DNA of 64,000 bases, taken from positions 942,855 through 1,006,854 of the forward strand of contig SIJG01000049.1 in NCBI GenBank assembly GCA_023374025.1, given 5' to 3'. Positions 36,654 through 48,041 of this stretch are shown one piece after another. The notes under the pieces are model-generated. The model had not been told where the DNA came from. It did no database searches and saw only the letters and a list, made by a program, of their open reading frames with translations. Numbering within the stretch: position 1 is the first letter of the stretch; every line of letters begins with the position of its first letter. The DNA is from Heterodera schachtii. Taxonomy: Eukaryota; Nematoda; Chromadorea; Rhabditida; Heteroderidae. The position numbers and the translations under genes were made by a program.

Positions 36654-39469
36654 TCAAAAGAATTTGGACCATTTGAAACCAGCGCCCCCTTTGTCTTCGC
36701 CGCCGCCACCATTAGTGCCCTTCTTTTTTGTCATTTCTTCCGGCTCTTCCGCTTCAGTTGCTGATGTGCCACCTTTGCCGCCGCCACCACTGTCCAACCC
36801 GTCCACGGTGCCGCGCCGTCCCGCTTCCAACTTGGCAAACTCCAGCATCAATGTACGCTGACGAGCCGTTAGATGTCTGTGGTGTTAAGGAACATGCGCA
36901 TGCAAAAATGAGTTGATAACGGACGATCAAATCAAAACATTCCTTTTTTATAGGATGGATGGGAATAGGAAGGGGCATCTTTTTTCTGCCCCAGGGGTCA
37001 ATGAAAAATAGGGAGGAAATTAAATGTGTCAAAATCATCATCAAGAACCTTAAAAAAAACTTACTTCGGCACATTCACTTTGATGTTGAGTATTTGGTCA
37101 CCATGGCCCGGCTGCTCCAGGCGTTTAATGCCTTTGCCCTTGAGCACCATTTGCGCATGGGACGAAGTGCCGGCCGGTATGTGCACCCGCGTTTTGCCGT
37201 CGTTGTTGGTGGATATGCTTGGCACGTCAATTGTGCCGCCAAGCGTTGCCTGCACAAAGAGAGAGAGAGAGAGAGAGTTTATAAATTTACAGAGAGAGAG
37301 AGAGAGAGAGAGCTTGGTCGAGATTTCTATTATGAAATTTTAATATTACAGGCTCTTAACAAGAAAACCAAAGGTTATGGTATCTAAAAAATCGGAATGA
37401 ATTTTAGGTATAACCCCATTCCCCCACTTCTAAGAGGCGGTAGGAAAGGAACAAAGGTCGGTTGTCAGTTGTTTAGACTTTTGTTTTTGGAGGTTCGACG
37501 GGTTCAAACCCAACACAGCAAAATTCACCATTTTTGAATTTTTGTATGAATTTGAAAATTTGAATACCTGTGCCAGACTAATCTCCACTTCCGTGAAAAT
37601 GTGCTCCTTCTCACGTCGGTGCTGCGATGAAGGTGCCACATTGACCACCACATACACAGTGGACTGTATGAAATGAGAAAATTAAAGAAAAAATGACAAT
37701 TTCCCGGCATTTTTGGTAATATTTATGCGCAAAATTGTTCGACATTTCTATACACCCGAAAAAAAACTGACTGACCCGTGAGACTTGGGTGCGCAGCACT
37801 TGGCCATTGTCAATGCCGGCCGGAATGTCCAAGTGGAAGTTCTTGGTCTGCACACTTTGGCCATGTCCCTCACATTCCAAGCATGGATTTTTGTTGTAGG
37901 CGCCTTGGCCACCGCAACGAGAGCTAAAAAATAAAAAAATAAATGCATGAAATGAAAGGATATGAGAATAAAGTCTTAAAAAAGCGATGACAAAATGTCT
38001 GACCTTTATGACTTAAAATTTAAAAAAAAAACCAAAATTTAATTCGAAATTTGGACAAAGCGCTAATGCATGGACATAGACAAAACGAACCAAGTTGTCT
38101 GTACGAAGTAGCCTTGTGTGTGCTGTGTGATCATACCCGTCCCATTACAGTACGGACAAGATACCTGAACAGAATACAAACATCAAAAAGTTTTATTAAG
38201 AGATAGCAAAACCTTCTTAAACCCTGGCTGAACACCGCTGCCGTTGCATTTCCAACAGGAATCCACTAAAAAATTATAGTTAGTATTTAAGAAAAAAAAA
38301 ATATATTTCTGCTAATTGTGACACCGATTGACGGCACATTAATTGCCTTAAAACGGTGCCACAAAAAACTTCGTAAAGGGGGAGTTAGTCAAATGATTGG
38401 TAAGTTTACAGAAAAAAACCGTAATTTCTTTTGGGGGGGGTGAGTGAGAAACCAAGCTGTTTCCGTTAAACACTGATGATAAACAGCAAAACACAGTACC
38501 AACGTTGATGCGCACTTCCTTGCGAACACCGCGTGCTGCCTCCTCGAAGGTGACGTTGACCACCACTTCCTGTGCTGCGTCAAAACCGTGCAATGTTTCG
38601 CCAAAGGAACGGCGGCCGGAACCAAACGCGCCGGCATTGCCGAAGGGGTCGAAGTCGCGGAAAATGTCACGGAAGCTGTACAGGGAAATAGTAAATTATA
38701 GGATTAAAAAGAGCAAAACAATGTGTAATTAGCCAAAAAAGACCAAATTTGCGGTTTTTTGGCAAACTTTCGTAAATTTAGCAAAAAAAAAAAATTTTTT
38801 TTTTTTTTGCTAAAATTTATCGTGTATTCATTTTCCTAAAATTGTTCATTTATAATTCTTATTATACTAATGGTATAACTCACACTTGCTCCGCCGATTT
38901 GCCCGAGTGGAACTCCCAGCCAAAGTCGCGGGCACTTTGTGCACCTCCAGGGCCCGGGCCAGGGGCAGCGCCAGGCTGCGGACCGCCGGCCCCAAAATGG
39001 TCATAATCAGCGCGCCGTTTCGGGTCCCCAAGCACCTGAATTTCTCAAGTCCTTTTTGTTGATTTTTTTTTCATTTTAATGCCAAATTTTCGATTAACCA
39101 AGCATTTTTTTATTGTTTATTTTACCATCGATTCCCAAAAAAACTAACAGGGATTTTGATGTGCCATTTATCATTTGTATTCCAAAATGAATACCTCATA
39201 CGCTTCAGAGAGTTCCTGGAATTTTTCACTGGCGCCCTTCGCTTTGTTGACATCCGGGTGGTATTTTTTTGCCATCTAAAATTGATGTTTTTTTTGTGTG
39301 TTGTCCAGTGCCATTCATGGAATTGAAAAAAGCGCACCTCGTAATATGCTTTTTTGATATCCGACTCCTTGGCCGTCTTGGACAGGCCCAATATTTTGTA
39401 GTAATCCTTGGGCAAAAATGTGCTGAAATGAAACGACCTCCGTGGAAAAAGGCAGACATAACGAAGCAT
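36654..39469 (-). CDS. dnj-10: Mitochondrial DnaJ/Hsp40 co-chaperone (DNAJA3/Tid1, DNJ-10 type)
   Basis: Type I Hsp40 that stimulates mitochondrial Hsp70 and hands it unfolded protein. The ATG at 39469 opens with [20 protein letters not shown], a basic, Ser-rich presequence without acidic residues. The J domain follows: [20 protein letters not shown], then [10 protein letters not shown] with the HPD triad, then [13 protein letters not shown] Gly/Pro/Phe-rich linker leads to [18 protein letters not shown]. The zinc-binding region has all four CxxCxGxG repeats: [24 protein letters not shown] and CLECEGHG. The substrate-binding C-terminal domains include [52 protein letters not shown] and [15 protein letters not shown] Gly/Glu/Lys-rich tail ends in FKWSKFF, stop 36654-36656. 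At least eight short introns are present; one holds a GA repeat. Identity is very secure. Confidence 0.96.
37259..37313. repeat. (GA)n microsatellites in a dnj-10 intron
   Basis: Two GA runs of about 20 bases separated by TTTATAAATTTAC, next to the exon encoding [12 protein letters not shown]. The run adjoins the coding sequence, so length variation could affect splicing; this is not shown. Confidence 0.85.
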
Positions 39470-40050
39470 TTTACGATATAAAAGCTAAATAATGTATAGA
39501 AATTTATCAGTGTATCAATAGTGCTTATTTTCAGGGTTCGGGTTTTAGTTCACAGCGCATAAATTAGCTATTTTAATGTCTTTCGTTCTTTTCCCGATCT
39601 CTTTTTGTGGTCCCGTGTCGGGAGCTCATACGAAAGGATTGAGCACACGTGGGGATCAGCAAAAGTATGAATGGTGTTTTTTTTCTTGTTTTAAAATTTG
39701 GATGCGGTCGCATAACTGAAAAGTACCTTTAAATCAGGGTTACCCTTGAAAATTTCCCAAAATAAGAACATCGCTGGTCAAAAATAAGATTTTAGGGTCA
39801 AAAATAAGGACATTTTTTAAAAACATGCTTCTAAAAGTTTAAATTGCATTTTTATTCAACAAAATCAAGCATTAGCAATGGCTTAGAATTGAGAAATTTA
39901 TACATTTCCAAAAAGAATTTTATCAATTTATGGAAAACATAAGCAATTTGTAAATTCTTTTCAATTATTCGGGATAAAAAATCAGATTTTTAACAATTTT
40001 TTTGCGGCGTGCTTTTTCCAAAAAAATTTGCGGAATGGGCGAGGGGATGG

Positions 40051-40649
40051 GTAAAAGTCGGGAACATTGGTCCCATAAAAAAAAAGGACAAAAATGTTCA
40101 TTTTAAGTGATTCTGAGAAGTACTCAGGCGTTTTCGAGGTCGCTGACCACGTTTCTGATATTTATTTCGAACCGCGAACCTGAATTCGAACAATTACTGC
40201 AAGTGGTCCCCGCTTTTTTGGACGAAAAGTTTGTTCAAAAAAGTCGTGAAAGCATGTTTTGTGGAGTTTTCTGAGTCGCTAATCACTAATCTGACATTCT
40301 TTTTGAACAATTTCTACCCCGGAATCGAATTCTAACAAAAAGTCGAAAGTCTAAATTTTTGAATTTCATTTTTTATGTTCGTATCTGTATAGAATGATCA
40401 TTTTTTGGTGTTGCAATGATTTATGCCTAAATTTAGATTGTTTTGGGTCAATTTAGGAAGAAAAGTGAGAATTTTTTAAACTTTGAGTTTCGACTTTTTG
40501 TTCGAATTCTGGTTCGGGGTTCGAAATTGGTCGAAATAAATATCATAATCGTGATCAGCGACCTCGAAAACCTCTGAGTACTACTCAGAATCGCTTAAAA
40601 TGAGCATTTTTGTCCTTTTTTTTATGGGACCAATGTTCCCGACTTTTAC
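40051..40649. mobile_element. Foldback element with long arms and 11-bp target duplication (Mutator-like)
   Basis: The left arm starts GTAAAAGTCGGGAACATTGG and the right end is CCAATGTTCCCGACTTTTAC. The arms stay complementary for about 150 bp (shared GTTTTCGAGGTCGCTGA and GATATTTATTTCGA). The unit is flanked by an 11-bp perfect direct repeat, CGAGGGGATGG (40040-40050 and 40650-40660). Long terminal inverted repeats with a 9-11-bp duplication are typical of Mutator-like elements. It is inserted into the larger hAT-like element next to a GGCGCC repeat unit. No transposase is present. Confidence 0.75.
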
Positions 40650-40654
40650 CGAGG

Positions 40655-40870
40655 GGATGGGGGCCGGCGGTGCCGATAGGCGCCGCCGGAAAATTTTTTG
40701 TAATTTCTTTATGATTTGTTAACATATTTTCATTAAAAACAGATCAATTTTTGCTGTTTTTGGATTCAAAAGGCTTTTTTTGCAGCATTTTTTCAAAAAA
40801 CTTTCTTTTTTTAGGCGGGGGGAAGTCCGGCGGTGCCGGTAGGCGCCGCCTGAAAAATTTTTAATGCGAT
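40655..40870. repeat. GGCGCC repeat units, set 1
   Basis: Two copies of a GC-rich word of the form CGGCGGTGCCGATAGGCGCC, about 150 bp apart, separated by AT-rich spacer with TTTTTGTAATTTCTTTATGA and a poly-T region. The same unit recurs at 41405-41600 and at 43200-43570. Confidence 0.65.
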
Positions 40871-41217
40871 TCTGAATGATTTTGTTCAAAAATGTCAAAA
40901 TTTTACGATTTTGAGCCAATTTTTAAGAGAATAAGAATTTTTAAGGGGTGGCAAAAATCCAGGACAGGAAAAATCCATTCCTGGATCCAGCTCCAGGCCG
41001 GGCTCCCTATCATTTCGTCACTGATCGTTTCGTCACTGTTCAGTTCGTCACTGATCATTTCGTCACTGAGAAAAATTTATACGAATTTGTTTGTTAGATT
41101 GTCTTTTAATGTTATCTTTAAAATTAGTTTACCCAAAATCTGCCCTAAGGCCAGCCGAAATTTTTTTTTTTACAAAAATGTTTTTTTTGGCAAAATTTTG
41201 ATAAAAATCGCCTGAAA

Positions 41218-41302
41218 AGTCTCGGGTTTTTTTTTCGGTCTCGAGTATCGGCGTCAATTCTCGGTCTTGGGAAATTTTCGGTCTCGAGCAGCACTAGTGC
41301 TA
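41218..41302. repeat. TCTCGAG-rich block inside the composite element
   Basis: Repeated CGGTCTCGAG and AATTCTCGGTCTTGGGAAA words ending GTCTCGAGCAGCACTAGTG. The end matches, in reverse, the start of the OVO-intron block at 27787. Confidence 0.5.
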
Positions 41303-41404
41303 GGGTGGGGGGGGGGGGCTCGCAAAACTTTCACAAAAGACCGTCGTAAATGTCAGCCCTGATTAAAATTTTTTAATGAAAATCTGCTAATATGGTTAAA
41401 ATTC

Positions 41405-41600
41405 TCAATTTTCTCCTGGCGGCGCCTACCGGCACCGCCAGCCCCTAAAAGTCCTTTGTTTTCTTAAAAATTTGCTCGAAAATCACAAAATTTGGCCATT
41501 TTTGTGGACCAATCTCTTAACTAATTGCATTAAAAATTGCAATAAAAATTTTCGGCTGCACCTATCGGCACCGCCGGCCGGCCCCTTATTCCCTATAATT
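41405..41600. repeat. GGCGCC repeat units, set 2
   Basis: Two further copies (GGCGGCGCCTACCGGCACCG at about 41419 and a diverged GGCTGCACCTATCGGCACCG at about 41552), about 135 bp apart, with a spacer containing CAAAATTTGGCCATTTTTG. The orientation is opposite to set 1. Confidence 0.65.
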
Positions 41601-42986
41601 TTTTGAAAAAAGCGCCGCAAAAAAAATCAACTTCGATTTTTCGTGCTCAGATTTTCACAAAATGCTTATCTCAAAAAAAATTGCTCAAATTGATCTTGGA
41701 CAATCAAAAATGATTTGAACATTTTAAGCGTGTTTTGAATAATTTTTGTAAAAAGAGGATATTTGACTCAAAATGAGGCTTTTTTGCCTGCCAAATGATG
41801 CTTTTGAAAATTTTCATCTGCCAGCCCTGCTTATGATCATAGTATTATGGCGAAAATAATTAATTTTAAAATTTAGAATTTAACATTAAAAATTGAGAAG
41901 CCAAATTGCTCCTTTTTTTTAGAGAAGTTCCCTTTCAAATCTCACAATCAACAAATTTATTTAGTTGTTTTTTGCTACTATGTAGCACATTTGTTTTTAA
42001 AGAATTTTTGTTGTTTTTAAGGCATTGTGCCAAACTTTTTTTAAAAAAAATTCTCAGTGACGAAATGATCAGTGACGAACTGAACAGTGACGAAATAATC
42101 AGTGACGAAATGATCGGCCACCTCCAGGCCGAGCTCTAGATGGAAGTGTACCGCCGAGAGAAAAATTTGAATATTTAACTGAACCTTGTTAAGATTTTGC
42201 ATATTATCGCTTCAAAAAACATTTCTTTTAAAATCTAAATTTCTCTCTGAATCCAAAAAATAAGACTAAAATAAGGACAAAGAGCTTAAATAAGGACAAA
42301 TCTTACAAATAAGGACATTTAAAGTTTGTAAGATTTGGACCCTCAAAATAAGGACAAATCTTACAAATAAGGACAAAGGGTAACTCTGCTTTAAATCCCC
42401 TACAAATTGTTCTCCTCTTTTCAAAACACCACTGAACTGTTCAAAGATTTTTACTTTCATGGCCAGCAAAAAAAAAGAGTTCCTTTTGGATGCATTTTTT
42501 TTAATTTTTAGACCACAAAATATTAATTTCTGTTTGATAAATTTGTGTAACAACACATGAGATCACCCGAAAGTGGGGTGTGGCACATACATAAAGTAGG
42601 TATTCTAATACAGTCTTAAACTTGAGAAAGTAATTATATAAATTTAAAATGTAGAATTGAAAACCAGTAAAATTGTACGGAGCATTGGTTTGAAACTTCT
42701 TAAAAGCGTTAAAATTTTTGCAATTCCTTTGAATGATAGATCTGATCATACATGTGCAACGGGACTGGACGTAACTTGGTTTCAATTACGTAAATCCTAA
42801 TTTTTGGGGTCTTAAAACCCCGCTATCTTAAAAAGATATTTTACCAATAGCATGCTTTTTTTACTATTCTTCCCCCAAATTTCTTATCATCAGATATCCA
42901 ACCACCACCCGTAATGAAAAAATTTGTACCAAACAAATTTATATGTATGCATTTCCGACCTACAGTTTGGGTGGTTCCCTTGTGAG

Positions 42987-43769
42987 CATACATGAAAAAG
43001 GGGGGGGTCGACCCCCCCCCTCCTTCGCCCGCAAAGTGCCCAAAATGGGGGACCCCTTCGCATCGAGGGGGGGCCGGTGTAAAAGAGGTGGGGGGGGGGG
43101 GGGGGGGGTCGCCGGCGAAGGGGGGAGGTCGAAGCGAAGGGGAAAAGAGGAAAATTTCTGAAAAAATTGGCTATTTTCTTAACAAAATTCTTTAGAATTT
43201 TTCAATTTTTCCCGGCGGCGCCTACCGGCACCGCCGGCCCCCCAAAAATCCTATTTTTTCTTAAAAAATTAGCCCAAAATCTCAAAATTTGGTCATTTTT
43301 TAGGCAAAATCTGCTAATAAATAGCTTTAAAATTACAAAAAAATTTCCGGCGGCGCCTATCGGCGCCGCCGAACCCCCCCCCCCCCCGTCCCCAAAAAGT
43401 TTTTTCAAAACCGCGCCGCAAAAAAAAACGTTTTTTTTATAAACAAAAAAAGTCGTCCACTTGCTAAAAAATCGCAAAATTCGGCAATTTTTGGTGAAAA
43501 TCTGTTAACAAATCGCACTCAAATTTTCAAAATTTTTCCCCGGCGGCGCCTACCGGCACCGCCGGCCCCCCTTTTCGCGAAATTTTCTTGAAAAAAGCCC
43601 GCCGCAAAAAAAGTGATTTGGAAAAGCAAAAAAAAAAAAAAAAAGGTCACCGATTTACATGGCCGGGACCCCTTCGCAAAATTGGCCGCTGGCCCCCCCC
43701 TCGACCCCCCCCTCCAGACCCCTTCGCAAAAATTCCGGTTGACCCCCCCCCCCCCCTTTTTCATGTATG
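42987..43769. mobile_element. Foldback/hAT-like element, 783 bp, 8-bp target duplication
   Basis: Inverted ends CATACATGAAAAAGGGGGG and CCCCCCTTTTTCATGTATG are flanked by the identical 8-bp CTTGTGAG (42979-42986 and 43770-43777). Inside the left end are G/C-rich sequences with GGACCCCTTCGCA, mirrored at the right end. The middle holds three GGCGGCGCCTACCGGCACCG units. The G runs are long (over 20) and may be mis-sized. No coding sequence was seen. Confidence 0.75.
43200..43575. repeat. GGCGCC repeat units, set 3
   Basis: Three copies of CCGGCGGCGCCTACCGGCAC, near 43210, 43348 and 43542, with diverged spacers carrying AAAATCTGCTAATAAATAGC-like and CGCCGCAAAAAAA motifs. They form a short higher-order tandem array inside the 42987-43769 element. 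Confidence 0.7.
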
Positions 43770-43903
43770 CTTGTGAGACACCCCTTGCACATGTGTATGG
43801 AATATATATATGTATATATGATTGACAATAAGACAAAAAAAAAGTGCAAATGTGAAATAAGATGATCAAATGAAAAACAATTGTCGATGGGCGTCCATTC
43901 CGT

Positions 43904-46900
43904 TCACATGGCGTCAAAGTGAAAGCGATGCGTCTGCGCTTGTCGCTCCTTTTTGTCCTGTTGCCGCTCCCGGAAATGCAGGAAGGTGATCATCACCAAC
44001 AACAGGCCACAGCAGGTGGCCATCACGACCCTAAAAAAGGGGCAATAAAAAATTAGAATTGGGAATACACCAAGAAATGAATAAATGAAAGAAATGGGTC
44101 ATAAATTTCACATTGTCATACATACAATGAGAGAAAGATGAGCTGGGAAGGGGTGACGAAAAGTCGACTGGTCCAATGAGCTCCATCATCGTCCGGCGGT
44201 ATGACGACGACCCTGTAATCGGTCAATCAACTCTTTGAAGACCAATTGATTCAAAACCGAAAAAAGAAAATATTTGTGTATTTATACCTGGAATTTGGCA
44301 CCACTTGTCTGATCACGTCATGTTGGAAGCGTCCCTCGGAAGGCAGACGGGGCCCTCCAAAATGCACTTCGTCCACAAAGTTTGGTGTCCTCAAAACAAA
44401 GCAGAATTAAATTACATTAATTTACAAAAAAGTTAAATGGTTAGCGTGTACCAACCGGCTTAGCCCAAACAACACAAATGGGTTGTGCAATATGCGATGT
44501 GCTGTCTGAGGTAGTTGGCACAGTTCAGTATGCCGAAAGCCCTCAGCATCTGCTGACTGTTCAGTCAGAGTCAGCCATTTGAATGGCCACGCATGCGCCA
44601 TGCCATACAATTCCACTGCCTGTTCAATAAAAAATTGTTTTATATTAGACTTTTTTCTTGCTATCAGAGAATTTGCTTTGGAAACAAATAATATACCATC
44701 AATATGAATTGAGAAATCAAGAAAGATTAAGAACCCGGGAAACGAATTTTTGGACTATCATTTTTTAGTTGATTGAGAGAAAAAATGTATGATCCAAAAA
44801 TATTCGACTCTGACCACTGACTGACCAATTTTGATTTGACGAACGCCATTTGTGCTGAGCGACGACGGCAATTGTTGCTGCTCACAGCATGGGCCGGTGC
44901 ACTCGGTGCTGGTGAACACTTGCACCTTCAGAAAGGTTGTGTCCCCCTTGTCATCACACCGGATGAAATTCACGCTGGACCCCTTCACTTCGTCAAGGTA
45001 TTCAACCTGGTAAGAAATGATAAAAAATGATCCAACCAAAAAAGTCCTTTTTACAAATTTGAAATAATAAAATATTAAAAAAATATATAGGTATTTACCA
45101 TCATGTCCAAATTGCCGTCTTCCTTCAAGTCAAAAAACGCAGACATTGTAAGCCCCGACAATTTGTCATTCAACGGGGGTAAAATACGCTCAGGCTTCTT
45201 GGTCAATTCAAACTTCCTGAAATTGGGTAAAAAGTTAAATAATTTTTCGTCCTTCGTCCCGCGCCCATCGTGAAATTTTAATTTTTTTTTTTTACAATTT
45301 CTATTGTAAAGTTAAAAAAAAACTTTTTGGGGCGGGGGGGGGGGGGACAAGTCCACCCGCAATATTTAGCCAAGACCGACCTCGGATAGCTGCCGTCGTC
45401 GGGTATATTTTCAAAAATCATTGGCGTTTTGCTGCCACCCGGCGGCGTCACGGTAGCGATCAAATCCGGAAAGCCGTTCTGCGAGAAATCACCAATTCGA
45501 AATGGCACAATGGTTTGCCCGTCAATCTCTGGCACAAGAGTGACTTGCTAAAATGGACAAATCAATCAATTCCAGTCTATAACAATGAACCGACAGACAG
45601 ACATACATACAGTTTCCCCAGCCCATCCAAGAAATACTTAAAATTCAGGAGCATCTCCGCTGGCAAATTTCAAAGATTGTTTGCATTTTACAATATGCCG
45701 GACTTGGTTTTCCAACCTCGGGGACCCATTCTCAAGTCCTCCCTGGCCTACAAACCCTGAAATCAATTTGGACGGTCCGCACTGTCTGCCGACTGTAGCA
45801 CCACAGTCGAGCAACAATTGTACACGCAGCACTGGCACAGACCTGCAAATAGCACATACCTATATTTTGCCATTAAAATATGTAATGGGTTTAAAAAAAG
45901 AAAAATAAATTTTCAACTTTTTTTTTAATTTTAAAAATATTATCAGGAGGTAGGGGAAATTTAATGCACCCCATAATTTAATTCACCGGTATCAAAATGT
46001 CCACTTGGCCGTCCGAGTCCACGTCACTGACCAATGGGCTGGCCAACGCTTCGCCCTCCGCCAGCGCTGGCAGCTGAACGCTCAACGCTTTGTTTTCGCT
46101 CCAAACACCTCTTGAGCTACTGAAAAAACAAATAATTTGGAGTTTGAATGGTTTTTTTTATGTAAATTGTTGTCAACAGTCATTTTTTAAAGCAAATGTT
46201 TAATTTTCAAAACTGTAGGCATAGAGTGCGATAAAAAAAAATCAGTTTTTCTTTGTAAAATTTTAATGAAATTGTCAAAGAGTAACGAGGAAGGAGTAAA
46301 ACATTTAAGATGAACCTGGACTGACTCCACACGACCAATGAACGTTTGTCCGCTGCCAGAAACACAAACTCAGCGCTCAAATCCTTGTCCAAATCGGCGA
46401 AAATTGGTGTAAAGCCGGGGAACACACCACCACTGGGCACCGGTGGAAATTGGAGCTCACAGTGACGAAATTTTAGCACCGATGCCGAAGGCGACGATTG
46501 ATGCCGAACGCCCTCAAGGCAGAACAGCTCCGTAAACTCCTTGCCGTTGTCCGCTAAATTTTGTCACGTAAAATTAGGCCGAAAAAATGCAAAAATTGGT
46601 AAAATTTTGATTATTTTTTTTACTCACCACTCTTTCGCTGCACAAATCCAAGCAAATCGGTGACACCGTCGCCATTGATGTCCACAAGAGTTGGATGGTC
46701 CAAAAATTTGGTTGGACAATGCAGCGGTGGGGTCGGCGGACCAGGGTCAGGAGAAACGGGGGTGGTGCCTTCCAAACCTAAGAATAAGCAAAAATTTAAA
46801 AATAGTACCCAAGTTCGAATTTATAATAAATTTAAAAATGAAATTCGACATATCATCAAACAAGCTAGTTTTTCTTGAAAACTCAATTATATACGAAAAT

Positions 46901-48041
46901 TTAAAATTTTTTAGAAAAATAGAAAGCTTTTTTCAATCTATTTAAAACCAAAAACTAAAGATTTTGAAACCCACAATCAATCATTAAACGTTGATTTTTA
47001 AAGGATTTTCTCAATAAATTGAACAATAAGAAATTTCTTAGCTTACGAAAATTGCTTGTAATTAGATAGAAAAAATTTTCTATTTTTTTCCAAAAAATTC
47101 ATAAAATACCCAAAATGAAAAACGCAACTGTTTTCATCGCAAACTTGGTGCTCAGTGAATGTGTTGTTGCCGTCATTCAGGTACAAAATGGCCGCGTACT
47201 GCGATTCGGCGGTTGTGGTGAACAATGCCTTAACTTTGTCGATGATGTTCAGGTCGGCTTGGAACGTCTAAAAGAACGACAAAAGACAAACACTGTGCAC
47301 ATGTACAAAAGCGACAAGGACAAAGCCAAAACAAAAACAAACAAATAAAGACAAAATTATAAAAATCTTGTTTTTGTAATTTGTACTATCACAGGTTTTA
47401 GCAAAAAAAAAAAGTCATTTGTAGTTCGAAATGAAAATTTTTTCGTAAAGTTCAAGTTCGGGAAAACTTGAAAGTTATGCAAAAGCAAAAATGTATCGTC
47501 AAAATAGGAAACGAAACAAAGTGCTAGACAGAAAATAACAAATGATTAATGCGAACATTTTCCATTTATTGCATACCTGGATGACAAGCAGGTCTGGACA
47601 TGTATCTCCGTTGAAATCACCCACGGCACAGGAAACTTGACCAACGCCGGCTGGCAATGTCAGTCCCGTTTTGGACCTCCTAAATTGGACCATTGTATAC
47701 ATTTTTGGGTTTTTTTTTTCTAATTTTTTTTTTTAATTTTGAGCCATTAGCCTATCCAATGATATCGAATTGGTTCGAATTTGGACATTTTGTTGAATCA
47801 ATTTTTTCAATAATTGCATGTCAAATCAAAAAACGCACTTAAATTCGCTGCCGTCATTTGCTTGCAGGTAAACTACCAGCACATCGTTTTGCTGCACCAC
47901 CAAGTCCGTGTTGCCGTCCTTGTCCATGTCGGCAATGGCACAAACCCGTCCAACAATGGGTTGCATTGGCTTGTCACCAATGCTTACGATGGAAGCAGCG
48001 GTCACACTTGCCAACAGGGACATGACCAACGATTTCGGCAT
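43904..48041 (-). CDS. ITFG1: ITFG1/TIP-type FG-GAP transmembrane protein
   Basis: Orthologue of the integrin-alpha FG-GAP protein ITFG1 (TIP, once called T-cell immunomodulatory protein), a type I membrane protein with a beta-propeller-like ectodomain. The ATG at 48041 opens with a signal peptide, MPKSLVMSLLASVTAASIVS. FG-GAP/calcium-type repeats follow: AIADMDKDGNTDLVV, CAVGDFNGDTCPDLLVIQ, FADLDKDLSAEFVFLA, and FRIGDFSQNGFPDLIATV. Later exons give SSVNFIRCDDKGDTTFLKVQ and a Cys pair, CTGPCCEQQQ. The C-terminus has one membrane segment, VVMATCCGLLLVMITFLHF, then a short basic tail ending AQTHRFHFDAM, matching the human end EAHRFHFDAM. Stop at 43904-43906. About a dozen exons are spread over 4 kb. 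The molecular role of ITFG1 is poorly understood. It lies 308 bp downstream of FAM136A on the same strand. Confidence 0.92.
45335..45350. repeat. Poly-G run in an ITFG1 intron
   Basis: A run of more than ten G immediately after TTTTTGGGGCG in a short intron between the exon ending SYPR and the next exon. The minus strand transcript carries poly-C here. Confidence 0.8.

Larger units (their letters stand above)
41009..42115. mobile_element. Foldback element with TTCGTCACTGATCA tandem arms
   Basis: The left arm (41009-41071) has four copies of ATTTCGTCACTGATC-like units. The right arm (42051-42115) is their reverse complement (CAGTGACGAAATGATCAG). Just outside each arm is a 15-bp near-identical direct repeat, CTCCAGGCCGRGCTC (left 40991-41005, right 42121-42135). 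Spacer contents are AT-rich plus GGCGCC units and a TCTCGA block. No transposase was seen. The exact ends and whether the 15-mers are target duplications are uncertain. Confidence 0.6.
39735..42388. mobile_element. Non-autonomous hAT-like element, 2654 bp, 8-bp target duplication
   Basis: The left end CAGGGTTACCCTT and right end AAGGGTAACTCTG are inverted repeats. Each is flanked by an identical 8-bp CTTTAAAT (39727-39734 and 42389-42396). An 8-bp duplication with a CAGGG-type terminus is the signature of hAT transposons. Subterminal TAAGGACA repeats in opposite orientation lie at both ends. No transposase-like open frame was seen, so it is non-autonomous. The inside is composite and holds two further inverted-repeat elements (40051-40649 and about 41009-42115) and GC-rich GGCGCC repeats. 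It sits between dnj-10 and ITFG1. Confidence 0.78.

Noticed and set aside
37259..37313. GA runs as possible coding or regulatory signal in dnj-10
   Set aside because: They lie in an intron between good splice sites and look like ordinary microsatellites.
41009..41071. TTCGTCACTGATCA repeats as a bacterial-type binding-site array or origin
   Set aside because: The mirrored copy 1 kb away shows they are the arm of a foldback element.
40000..43900. Frames in the transposon nest that might be a transposase
   Set aside because: All are short, cross inverted-repeat arms or G/C runs, and show no DDE or hAT dimerisation motif.
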